DNA of 64,000 nucleotides from Onchocerca lupi (lineage: Eukaryota > Nematoda > Chromadorea > Rhabditida > Onchocercidae): NCBI GenBank assembly GCA_028564675.1, contig JAOVVO010000140.1:1-64000 (forward strand), written 5' to 3'. A program made the position numbers and the translations under genes. Every line of letters begins with the position of its first letter. The first letter of the stretch is position 1. Positions 1-12,700 of this stretch are shown here, one piece after another. The notes under the pieces were generated by a model. It made no database searches. It saw only the letters and a list, made by a program, of their open reading frames with translations, and was not told the origin of the DNA.

Positions 1-37
<37 letters not shown>

Positions 38-97
38 CATTATTATTATTATTATTATTTATCATTATTATTATTATCATTATTGTTATTGTTATTT
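1..97. repeat. (TTA)n trinucleotide microsatellite
   Basis: The window opens with an almost perfect TTA/TTAT array with a few TCA and TTG interruptions. It begins at the window edge, so its true length is unknown. There is no sign that it is transcribed. Confidence 0.95.
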
Positions 98-3000
98 TCA
101 TTCAAGTGTTCATTGAAATTAGCATAATAATTGTATTCGATTCTATTCGATTCACTCAGCCACTTTCTCTTCTCATCTACTATTTATTCTTAATTTATTC
201 AAAATTTGCTGCTACACACTCACATCACACTTGGCCGAATAATAAAAATAACATTTGCTTCAACCTAATAGTATATAGCTGAAGATAAATCAAATTGTGA
301 CATTTCACTGCTTTAAAGCGCAATGCATTACGCACACGCTCATTTAAGTTGTGAAGTTTCCTCAAATGAATCATTATTTTCAATTGAATTGGATGACTCA
401 AAATTCACAAGATTTTTCAGAAGGATTCAGAAGATTTTTATCAATATGAAAAGAAATCATACTTCTGTACAATGTTAATTTTCAGCGATATAAGAAATTT
501 ACTCTATTTTGAACTTTTAAAATCTAACAAAAAAATTGTTTAATCCAAAAAATGAAAGAAAAAGATTATTAGAAAACCAATGGATCATTTTTTTTCAATC
601 GAAAACATTCATTCGTAATATAAAGATTGGCATTTGAACAAATGATTTTCATGCTTAAGAGACTTGCGAAAAATTGCAATACTTCTTTTTGGAATAAAAT
701 TAGATTATGTCGATTAAATTTTTCCTTTTTAAGATTAAGATAAAACGGAATGGTTCGACAATGAGTAGAAGATAAGATAACTCTGCATATTGTGTTATTC
801 CCTGATATAATTTATGATAATTTGTTTCGGTTGTGCTAAAGAGCATTATTCTAACAGCTTTAATGGGCTGTCCAAAATTTGAATTGAAAATAGCGCCTGG
901 AAATGAAGTTTACATGTTTAGAGGGATACTAACGATCAATATAGCAATCCCTGATGCATCATCAACAATTTGTAGGATGGATAATTAGCATAAAGAAGAA
1001 TCAAAAATATTTCCTACCCTTCACTTAAACATCACGAAGTGATATGCATAATCAGTTCGCCCGTCTGTCGCTTTATATGTCCGTCTGTTTGTTGAAGTAG
1101 AAGAGAAAGATTCTCGATTCTCGAGTGAACGGTCGGTCCCGAGCTAACAGGATGTAATTCTGGCTGATGAGAAGAAGCCATACATTTTACATTTTACACT
1201 CCTCATATACAAACAGCTTAATTAAAGCTTAATCACTACTACTAGAGAGCAGTAGTAGTAGCAGGCAGGGTCGATCAGACTGCAATTGCTTGCTTTTCTT
1301 GCAACCTTACAGCATTATCATCCATTCCCAATCATCCTGCCAGCATACTGCAAATGCAGTTGTTCTGCTTGCATCATTAGCAACTTTCCTGCACTCATAC
1401 TGCCTTGTTCTTTCTTCTTGCAGCTGCATTCGTAATGAAAGTTTCCTTCCTTTCAGAAACATACTATACTGACCCATCCATCCCTCATAGAATTCTTCAG
1501 CATTATCCCAAACTATCTGGTTGCTTTCATTTCTCAACAAACTTTTTTTCCCCTTCTAAAAGCCTCAGATCAAATCAGTCAGCATGGAATTTCGAGCAGC
1601 GATGAAATGTATCTGTCCGTTGTGACCACATCTTCCCTAACACTCCTCTCGTGAATCATAGCTATACTTTGCTCTTGCCCTGCAAAAGTTTGTTGTTGGG
1701 AAAGACAACAGGATAGATGATATAGCACGGCGTGGCATCTTCACCAACTCTTCGTAGGCGTTTGGAAATGAGGAGTGATCTATGCAAACTTCATCCTCTC
1801 TCTCTACTTGCTCACTCACATCTGTCATCAAATCTCGAAAAGTTCGTTCTATGCTGAAAGCTCAAGTTTCTGTTCTGAATTATTAGCACACTTTGATGAA
1901 ACTCCGATCAGATGAGGTGGGATGGGATGGGACGAGAGGAGAGGAGAAGATTGACTCGTAATTCTCTTTCTAACAAATGACTCTTTCTTTCCTGTCTATT
2001 TGTTTTCAGCGATTCTTCGCGAATATAACAATTATTTGAGAATATCCAAGCAAACTGATCATTGGGTTATTCTTTCCTTCGTCGCTCGTAGAGAAGATTG
2101 ATAATAATCATTCTCCATCCATGGGATTGCATTGGTGCAGATGGAAATATATTTATGAATCTATTGATTATGAACTTGTTCTGGTCATCTTTTAACCGAA
2201 TTTATCATTGTTTTCCTATCAAGCCTTTTTACTCCTAATGGATACCAAGAAATGTTTTTTTTAGCAATCGATCGTCTTTGCAATCCCTCACTTTATGCAA
2301 AACATAAAAATCGCCTTTCTGGCTAATTCGATTCTAATAATTTCGTAATAGCTGTCTGGAAGAGAGCGGAAATAAGCATTTTTGGGGCCTTCTGATTCCA
2401 TTGACCTTTTACATTTACTTATCTTGAGAAGGTCTATGCCTTCAGAATGATACATCACGTATCTTTATTGTGCTTTCATCAGCAGTTTACGTCATGATTC
2501 CTTCTGATGGTAATACATCTGATTTTCCTATCTTTAAATCCTTGCAGTGATTCTCGATAATCAGGCTCTTATCTTTCGCATATCTCTATAAAAGAATTCT
2601 GAGCAGGCAGAATATAACCTTTACTGCTCATGCAGCAAGAAATGCAGTCAAATCCTATTCGATTGTCAGCCTGTTTATCGAATTCAATCCGTTTATCAGA
2701 TATTCCTGCAATTTTACAATTTTTTTCATCTCATTATGTAGTAGCTATTGTATGCTTGACGCTCTTGTTTATACAGAAAAAAGTTTCATTGATAAGCTTA
2801 TTATTGTCCTCTTATTCAAATAATCTAACTTTTAATTGATATAGTTTACCATTTATGTACAATCAATAAGTCATCGATATAGTAATGCTTTCATATCTTT
2901 GACTATACAATTGGCTTCCATTGTATTTTCTCAAGTATAAATGCTTTTAATCATTTAAAATAAATGAATAGTGAAGGAAATTTTATTTTAAAATAGTCAC

Positions 3001-3762
3001 GGTCTTTTTGTGATTCCGGTTTAACCAGCCAATTTCATAAAATACTCATTACTTAGTAACAAAATATTAAAAAAACGGATGGTTTCGTTCAGAATCCCCA
3101 GCAAAGAGGAATCTTGAAGTATTCTTTAGTTCAAAGTAAAAATCATTTCGGCATAATAATATAGTTAAATTCGATTAATACCAATAAAGAATGCCGTGAA
3201 ATAAATTTACTAAATTTGCTATATGATGATAGAATGTTTATCGCTTCTAAGAAGTTAAAATCAGTTGTCAGTTGATGATTACTGATTGCGTTTGTTGGTG
3301 ATTCATCATTTCATCGAACTGCCAATTGCATTCCCTTACTTCTTCTACTCTATATCGCAGTACTGAAATTGACCACTTCTGTTGATGCTGTATGAAAAAG
3401 CCGATTTATTGTCTTCTGAAAATGATATCATTTCTAACGAAATCATCAAAATACCTTGAATTTTTGGTAGAAGTGAGTTTGTACGTCTCCGCTCTTTACT
3501 AATTACAAAGATGCGGAAACTTGTGAAACAATATAAAATTAAAACCGGTTGAAGGATGTTAAAATGTATTATTTGTCACAGATGGACTTTGCAATTGCAA
3601 AATGGACCAAAGGAAATCGTAAAATCCCGACATAAATATCGTTCAAATCTTGTCAACATATGTCTTATTTATCTTAGTACTTTTACTTCCAGAGATCGGA
3701 GTTGCTGGATAGCAACTTGTGGGCCGCTTGTATAGAAAGAGCAAAAAGAAGAGTAGAAGAAG
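98..3762. other. Intergenic and upstream region of talin
   Basis: No coding exon is convincing here. Short open frames on both strands (for example around 1307-1540 and 2630-2839) lack conserved motifs and have low-complexity hydrophobic translations. Two acceptor-like sites, TTATCTTAG near 3668-3676 and ACTTCCAG near 3683-3691, lie 70-95 bases before the talin start and could be the spliced-leader acceptor of talin. A purine-rich GATGGGATGG-type stretch lies at about 1915-1950. The region presumably holds the talin promoter, but no recognisable element was seen. Confidence 0.6.
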
Positions 3763-6700
3763 ATGGGTGTGATAACGTTAAACGTAGTTTGGTCACCGCA
3801 GGGAGACGAACAGTCTCGACTGAAGAAGGCAATGCAATTCGAATCGACTACTCTCGTTTTCGATGCATGTAAAATTATACGAGAAAAAGTATCCGGAAAT
3901 AACATTAATCGTTAGTTTTTTTTTTCTGGAGAAATAGCACATTTTGTTGTCATCGCCTTTTTCTTAATTTTCTGTCAATTTTGCTATTAAGAAATTGTGA
4001 AACCATTTATAAAACAATGGTTATCAAGAGCAGATGTTATCTTGGTTTATCATATATTGAATCTCTATTTCTACCACTTCTCACCAATCTTTCAATAAAT
4101 CTTTACTGATCTTTAGCCAAGGAATATGGTCTGTTTCGACTCGAAGAAGATCCAACAAAATGTGTTTGGATGGAAAATGGTCGAACTTTAGAATATTATT
4201 TAGTTCGCAACGGAGTAAGCTTTCCTTGAAATCTTTACTGTTGATAACATTCACATTATTCGAAACTTATTAGGAAACATTCTCATCTGTCAGGAATAGC
4301 GAAACAAATTTTTTAGGATACAGTTGAATACAAAAAGAAAATTCGGCCGCTAAAAGTGAGAATGTTGGATGGTGCTGTGAAAACAGTATTGGTAGATGAA
4401 AGTCAGCCAGTGGGTGAAATCATGGTCGTTGTATGCTCCAAAATTGGTATTAGCAATCATGAAGAATATTCCATGGTTAGCCGAAATTTCTTTGATATTC
4501 GTGTATAATTTGTCCACTAATCTATTTTTGGAAAAAGGTAATCCATTAATCCATTTTTGGAAGAAGATAATAAAAAGGTAATTAAGACTGCGGAATAAAT
4601 GCAGCATTCAATGCGAAATTTCTTCCATCAATACAAAATACCATTTTTAAAGAGAATTCTTCAATATATTAGATTTCAGGTGCGTCAATCATTGGATCAT
4701 GATTGGCGTTCAACACTTACGTTAAAGGAAGAAAGGAGAGGGAAAAGCGAGGAGCGAGGTCTTGGTTTCGGCACTCTTGGACGAAATAAAGAAAAAAAAA
4801 TGGAGCAACTTCGTGCTAAATTACATACTGATGAAGAGTTGTTATGGCTTGATCATGGTAAAACTCTGCGTGAACAAGCGGTTGGTGCACCATACTTATG
4901 TTAAAATTAATTTTTGAGACTTTCTTATTGTTTTTCCAATCTTGATTTCCATCTTTTCAATGAATATAATTTTCAGATAGCCGATGACGAAACACTGATC
5001 TTGCGTCGAAAATTCTTTTTTTCGGATACGAATGTCGATTGTCGCGATCCTGTACAATTGAACTTACTATATGAACAGTGTAAAATGGGTGTTTTACAAG
5101 GAAATCATCCGGTCCCGCGAGATTTGGCTTGTGACTTGGCCGCTTTGCAATGCCAAATACAGTACGGCGATTTTCAGGAGCATCGACAGCGAACTAACTT
5201 TTCAGAGTAAATTCTAATTTCATTTTTTATTTTTCTAGTAATTTTTGAATTTCCTTGGTCCTAGTTATAATATGCAATTTTTCGAAATAATTGCAGTCTT
5301 CGTGAAATTTTACCGAAAGAATATGTGAAGTCGAAGGATAATGAAAAACGCATAATGGACGCTTACCGTGAATTGGCTGGAAAAAGTGAATTGGATGCAA
5401 AGAGCAAATATGTTCATTTATGTCGCTCTCTGCTTACTTATGGTGTGACATTCTTTGTGGTAAAGGAGAAAATGAAGGGTAAGAACAAGTTGGTACCGCG
5501 GTTATTAGGTGTAAATAAAGAATGTGTGATGCGGATGGACGAGAAAACCAAAGAAGTGCTCCAGGAATGGCCACTGGAACAAGTAAGACGATGGGCTGCC
5601 TCACCGAAAACATTTACATTGGTAAAGTTGTTCTTATGAATTCTATTAATTATGAAAAAGGTCACAAAAAGTTGAATTGAATTTATTTTTTATTATAAAA
5701 AAAATGAGAGATAAATTTTGGCCTTCAATAGTTTTATTCAGTTTAACTTAGAAAGCAATCTGTTAAAAATTCAGGATTTCGGTGACTATCAAGATGGTTA
5801 TTATTCCGTACAAACTGCAGATGGTGAGAAAATTGCACAACTGATTGCTGGTTACATTGATATTATTTTGAGAAAGAAACGAACCTTTGACCACGTTGGC
5901 ATAGAGGTTTACTTCATTCATTCTGTTCATTTAACTTCTGTCGATCATTTAATCATATTATAAAGCTCTTTATTTAGCTGCAGTTCAGAATAAATGATCT
6001 CAATAAATTTAGTAAATTTGTGTAAAGTGGATTGTTTGAAGTTCTTCAGGGTGATGAAGGTTCAACAATGTTGGAAGATGTTGTAGCGCCGGCACGTGCT
6101 ACACTAGTTGCACATGGGCAGATTGGTGAAGGATTTGCACATGAAGGCAGTGTTGCTATTCCAGGTGTTTTACGAACTCATGGTGGTTTAGTACCTGGGC
6201 AGAGAGGAATGCTGAATGGTGCTCAGTATGGTGCTGTAAGTGGACAGATTCTTCAACAACAACTTACAAAAGTAAGAAACATAAATATAGAGAGTAATAT
6301 ACTTGAAATAAAAAAGTTATTTTATTTTTAAATTTTTAAAATAAATATAAAGTCGTTGATGCATAGTTGCATAAGATTTTGGAAAGTACTTCGAAATACT
6401 GGTATAAAAACACTTATCTTTTTTCATGTTAAGATTTCAACGGAAAGAGAAGAAAAGAATGTATTACAGGGTCAACGTCCACGTGTAGTCGATTCACAAG
6501 AACGTGCTCAGCGAGCCCTAATTGGTACGATTGAAGCATCTATACGTGCTGTTGAAGCCGCAGAAGAAGAAATGAAGAAGCCAGTGGAGATCCAGATACC
6601 GCGGTTCATCGATGATCCCACTTCAAGGCGTTGGATGGAAACTAAAGTAGAAGTCGAAAAACAAAAGGCATCTTTTTGTTTATTTTTTTAGTGTTCCCAA

Positions 6701-9700
6701 AAAAGCATTTTTTTGTTTGTCTTTTTAATATCCCCAAATCCCTTTGTTTTTCGTTTTTTTTTTTTGTTTTTTAAATTTCATTCCTTTTATATTTATCTAA
6801 TAATTTGGGAAATACGAATTTTTTTGACTCACTCAATTTCATCTTTCCATACCATACATTTTACAGAAACTTATATCAGAGTCTGTATTTGCTCCAAAGA
6901 TTGTTAATTCATCTTTTTATTCTTTTTTCGTCACTTTTTGTTCATTTTGCATTTTCCACTGAAAATATCCCTCACAAACTCTTGCTATTTGTTTTTCAGT
7001 TCATAACATGTAGAGTTTTTTTTTACATTTTGAATTTAGTTTTATAATATGAAATCAGTTTATTTGTAATACACGTAAATGTGTCAACATTAAACATCAT
7101 TTCAGTTAATTCGTAAAATTCTGAATATATGTCGAAGAGAAAAACTGCAGCTATACGGTTTTGAGAATAAAATGTGATGATTAATACTGATCATATAATT
7201 TTTTTAGAATAATCAAACTTAGTGAGCAGTAAAGCTAGTATATTTGAAACCATGTCGTGTAATTAACGATTTATTATGGCATTTTTTCCATTTTTATTTT
7301 ATTTTAAACGATCTTGCTTTCTTGTTTATTCTGATCAACTCCACAAAGTCTAGTTGTAAAATCAAAGCACATCAGTTTTTGCTGTGTTTCTTAATGGATT
7401 AAAACATTAATAAAAACTTCTTCAGGTAGGTGACCAGTTGGCGCAAATGGGCGCTGCTACAGCTGAGGTTGTACAACTGACAGCAGTTGCAGACGAAGTG
7501 GATTCGAAAGTTGGCACAGCAATAGCTACCATTGGATCGAATATGCCCGAAATGGGTCGCGGAGTACGTGAACTAGCTGCCCTACTGCCTGACGAACAGC
7601 GACGTGGTATAATGTTATATAATTCAGTTTTTTTTTTTTTTTTTGACAGAAACTTCAGAGAGCTATGAACTGACTGCACTTTCTGAGTTTTAAATTTTTA
7701 TGAAATATTTATCCTGTTCTGTCGTATAAACTAATTAACCTTATGTGGTAAATGATTAAGATTGATTATCTTTATTTTAAAATTGATTAAAATAAATTTT
7801 TTTAGGTGATTTGGTAGATGCTGCTCGAAAATTATGCGGTGCTTTTTCCGATTTTTTGACTACAGTCAATCCAGAGCATGAAGAGAAACGAACAACAGTA
7901 CTTGCTGCTGCTGGACGTGTAGGTGATTTCTCACAAGCTGTTATAAATACCTTAGATGAACCAACCAGTGACGTGAGAACATTCCACGATAATTTGGTGC
8001 AGCGTGCAAAGAATGTAGCTACATCGACGGCACAACTCGTACTTCGGTATGTTCCAAGTGCTAAATTCTGGACAAATTTACTTTTCCATAGGGAATATAC
8101 TCAAGCATTTGATATTAAAGTAATATTATATTGATATTACAAATTGTTTATTCTGAATCATAAAATTCGGTACTGCATTTTTGTGTGATAAATTGCTGTA
8201 TCTTTTGGTATTACTTAGGAAAGAAAGGAAAATCTTGTTTTTTTATGAAGAAGAAATTTAAGGATACAGCTTTTTTTTTTATATGCTGAAATCATGAAAT
8301 GGTTGACTAAATTGAAAATAGAAAGAAGAAGATAAATTGATCAACTCTAAAAGAAAAGAAAAGTGTTTGTTTAAATTACTGAATTAATTTATAAATTGGA
8401 AATTTTTTCCGGAAAGTTCGTTCTTCTGCAATAATGTGAAATTGCTCTCAATTTCAGTGACTAAGATTTTACTTTTATTTTTATGTAGTATAACAAAATA
8501 GTCCGTTTATCCTAAATTTTGAGGGAAATTTTAAAATACAGGATTAGACTAATATTTTCAGAGCTAAAACTATATCTGCTGAATGTGAAGAGCCGGCGTT
8601 GCAAGATAAAGTGATTCATTCTGCTACCCAGTGCGCTTACGCTACTTCTCAACTGGTTGCCTGTGCTCGAGTCGTAGCGCCAACTATAGATTCTCCTGTA
8701 TGTCAGGAACAATTAACATCTGCTGCGAAACAGGTAGCACGTGCAGTAGAGGATCTATTGGTAGATGCACAAGATGCATGCACACGAAGCATTGGTGATG
8801 GGAAGAAATCTTTCATTGATATTCATGAAGCTTCTCGACAGGTAAGCATTTGAAGTTTTGAAATCGAAATGATTTATGGTCTGCGTTAAGAATTTACTCC
8901 TTTCAAAATAAATGAATTAAAATATGGAATTAAAATGTAACTTGTAATATCGGTAATAAGATTAGGTAAATTTGAAAAATTTTCACCAGTTTTTATTGAC
9001 TTCAGATGTTGACAGTTAATTTTAAAAAAGGCATAATTTTGTCATTCAAAAACACTAATTTAAGGTGACAACAGCATTGGATGATTTGCTTTTGCACGTG
9101 AAAAGTTCACCAAAGTTAATTCGCACGACGCAAGAAAATTATGAATATGAACAAATTTTAAATCAATCCAGAAAGATTATCACATATCAGGTTCCTTTTT
9201 TTTATGGACAGTTTTGGATTTTTTATATGTGTAGTTAAATTATTTATCCACTACGATGCCTTTGAATTATTAAAATATGGTTCTTAACCTAATTATTGTT
9301 GAATTTCGAAGGTTCTGGCTTCCTGCACCTCTGCTAAATACATTTTTTCTAAGAAGCTGCCTGTCAATCTTATGAATAGTGTTGTTCAGCAATTTGAACT
9401 AGATAGGCGGTGTTTTTGTCTAACAGATTTTACTGTCACATTAGATAAAACTCTTTTTTATCTAATGTATTTTTAATTCGAAAATATTTTTAAAAATGAA
9501 GACATAGTTGTGGTGGAATTTTCATTCAAAACTTTTGGGAGTAGAACTAAACATTTTCAATTTTTAGGGGCCAACGGAAGATATGGTACGGCAAGGTGAA
9601 AATGCAATACGCCACAGTCGCCTATTAGTTGAGCAGATGGAAGCAGAGGCGGATCGTGCACCGGAACGTCGTGATCGTTTACTCGATGCAGCTCGTTCAG

Positions 9701-12700
9701 TGGCACAGGCTACTAGCCGAATGATCGATGCTACGAAAGTACAGCACTAAAATAATTATTGTCTTAAAATTATCTTTAAAATAATTGTTTTGAATTTGTG
9801 TAGATGCCGATTTTACTTCTGGTAGAATTGAACGGAAGGTGAGCGCATAAGGAAAATGAAAATGATAATGTTCAGGAATGTCAGGTGCATCCACAGGCAG
9901 CTGAATCACAAATAGCGTTACGCAATGCTGCCGAAAAATTGGTAACGGTTACCAGCGAAGCAACCAGTGAGGAACAGTCGAAGAGAACTATGGAATATCT
10001 CGAACAAGTCTGGTTTTTCTGTTTATTTCTAGTACTTAAGGATATAAATTTACATTTACAGTTTAAAAAACATATGGAAAACCTCCTTGAAAATATTGCA
10101 GGCTGCAAAACAAGCGGCAGCCGCGGCGACGCAAACTATCGCAGCAGCGAATTCTTGTCAGCCTTATATTCAATCGAAAACAATAACTGAAACATTAATT
10201 ATCGAATGTACAGAAACAGCAGAACGAGTACCACCCCTTATTGCATCAATTCGCGAAAGTCAAGCAGCTCGGTCTCCCAGTGAAAAATTTCGTGCTCAAA
10301 GCAATTTGATCCGTGATACAACACAGGTAAGCTGAGAAGAAAATTACTCTTGTTTATTCGATATCAGGATTAAGAATAATTTTTAATATTCATCAGATCG
10401 TTTGATATCATATTGGAACCCAACAGGAAGCAGTCCTGAACTAAACTGACTGGTGAGGATAAGATAATTGTAGAATGTGTTGGGATGGTTTTGAGATCTT
10501 TCTTTTTCTTTTTTTTTTTTTTTTAATAAGAAGCAATAGCGCGGAATTAGAGAGTGGGGCATTGAAGGAAGAAAAGTTGTTCTGCCCACTTAGTCCAATT
10601 ATAAAGAAAAATCCGATACTTGAATATTAATATAAGATACGAAAAAGGTATTTTTATGTATTATTTGAATTTTCGGGTTCTCACTTCGATTGCTGTTTCA
10701 TATTTGACTTGGAAGGCAAAATTCTGATCAAAACTAGTAGATGTTTGATTTTATTTACACATCGTTTATTCATTACAAGCTTCCTCATTTTGTGTGTTTG
10801 CAGCTCCTTTTTATTGTCTTCTCTCCTAACTACCATCTTTTTCCGTTTTTCTATGCCCCACTCTCCTCAGTAACTGTAGGTCAAAATATTTCATCATATT
10901 CATGACAGTCTTATGTTAGCTATTATCTTTTTCTACGTGTAGCATAATTTGCTTTACATTTTTCTTCTAAATTATTTACTTTGTGTTTAGAGAATACTGT
11001 AATTTAATGCAGAATATAGCACCTGATTGAGGGTTATGTATGAGAATGTATAATATATCTATATTTTGGAATATTATGATTTTTAGAAAATATTTAGCAA
11101 AAAATTATATATGGAAGATAACAGAAAATTATTATTTAAAATTGTTGATGCCTCAGAAAAGCTGAATTAATATCTTGATTTTAAAAATTTCTCTAAAATT
11201 GGGTAGAAATGCTGGTGTACCTTCGAAGTAAACTCTCTTGTAGACGAGACAATTCGAAGCAGGATCGATGTAAATATTATCTCGTGTATATTGGACGCAA
11301 TCACTGAGGGAAACAGGGAAAGAATTAAGAACTTTTTGGGGAGTTATTTTTGGATTGCAATTTGCTAATTTCGTGATTTTTATTGATTGACTACTTATTA
11401 TCATCCACTCTTTTCCTTTGATTTCGCCACTTTTTTTTGTCGTTTCAACTTGACCTACTGTCATCTATGATATTAATATCATTAATAATTTCATCCCTTA
11501 TTGCTCATTTATCATCTGTAGTATATTCAAGCTTTTCTTTTTTTTCTTATTTCATTCATTATAATTATTCTTTTCAATTCTCTTTTTGACTCGTTATGTT
11601 GAGGTATTTTCTTCTTTTAATCTTATGTACTCTTCTAGAGATGTTTAACTTCTTTATTATTGTATTAATAATGCTGTCGCTTGTGCCTTCAACTCTTTAA
11701 AATTTTTTATTTTGGTTGCATTTCGTTCTTTTTGGTAATCTATTTTTCGTGGAGCTTTTCCATCTTCTATCATGTATTATTAATATCATCTCTTCTTACA
11801 ATCACTAATATTCGTTACATTTAAGTTTTTCTCCTACTCGATTTGAAAATATTTTTTATATAAACATGACTGTTTTCCACTGCCACTTGATGGAATGTCC
11901 GGTGAATGGAGAAAGTTTTCTGGATAAAGATTAAGGAAAAAAATGTTATAAAGAAATTATGCTTATATTATTTAGTTTCCCCTCTGGTTCTTTGGCTTAA
12001 GTTAACATTAATTTTGGTCAGAAAAAAACAGGGATTTTATGGAAGAATTCAGTTACTTTAAGTAAATTACCACAATCGTTTATCATGCTCAAAAAAAAAA
12101 AAAAATTTAGTAACATCGAACATTCTGCTGTTTAAATTTCAGGCTTATTAGTTGTTTTTTAAAGTATATAATGCAAAATAAAATTTGTAGATGGTAGCAA
12201 TTGTTTCATATCCAAGTAAATTTTCTGTTTTGATAAGTTTTTGTTTTGCGAATCTTTTTTCCTCAGAATCCATTTTTCGATTTTTTTTTTTATTTTTGCT
12301 TATGAAAGTGTGTTAAGTTTGAAATAGCGGATTAAATGATAGATTTGCTAACATACAGTATTTCTGTTTTTGTTGCTAACAACAATAACATTATGGTTAA
12401 TAGTCAATATAAAAGTTTTTACTTACTCAGTTTACTCCGTATTTAAGATTGGTATTATACGGCTTTGAAATTATATAGTTGTGAAAAGGAGAAAAGAAAT
12501 ACTTCTTGGTATCTATTTCAACAACATATACATAATATTTAGATTTTCAATTGTTGATATTCATCTCCATTCTTACTCCTATATCAGAGTGCGTTTCTTC
12601 GAGTTTCGTTGAATTAGTTCGTTGTAGAAATAGTTGTGTTTTGGCTTTCTTTGTTGGTTTTCGGTATTTGGTCTATGATGCTTTATTCTTATTAACTTTT

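Noticed and set aside
1307..1540. Overlapping ORFs on both strands upstream of talin
   Set aside because: Both strands open by chance in a slightly GC-richer stretch. No conserved motif or splice structure.
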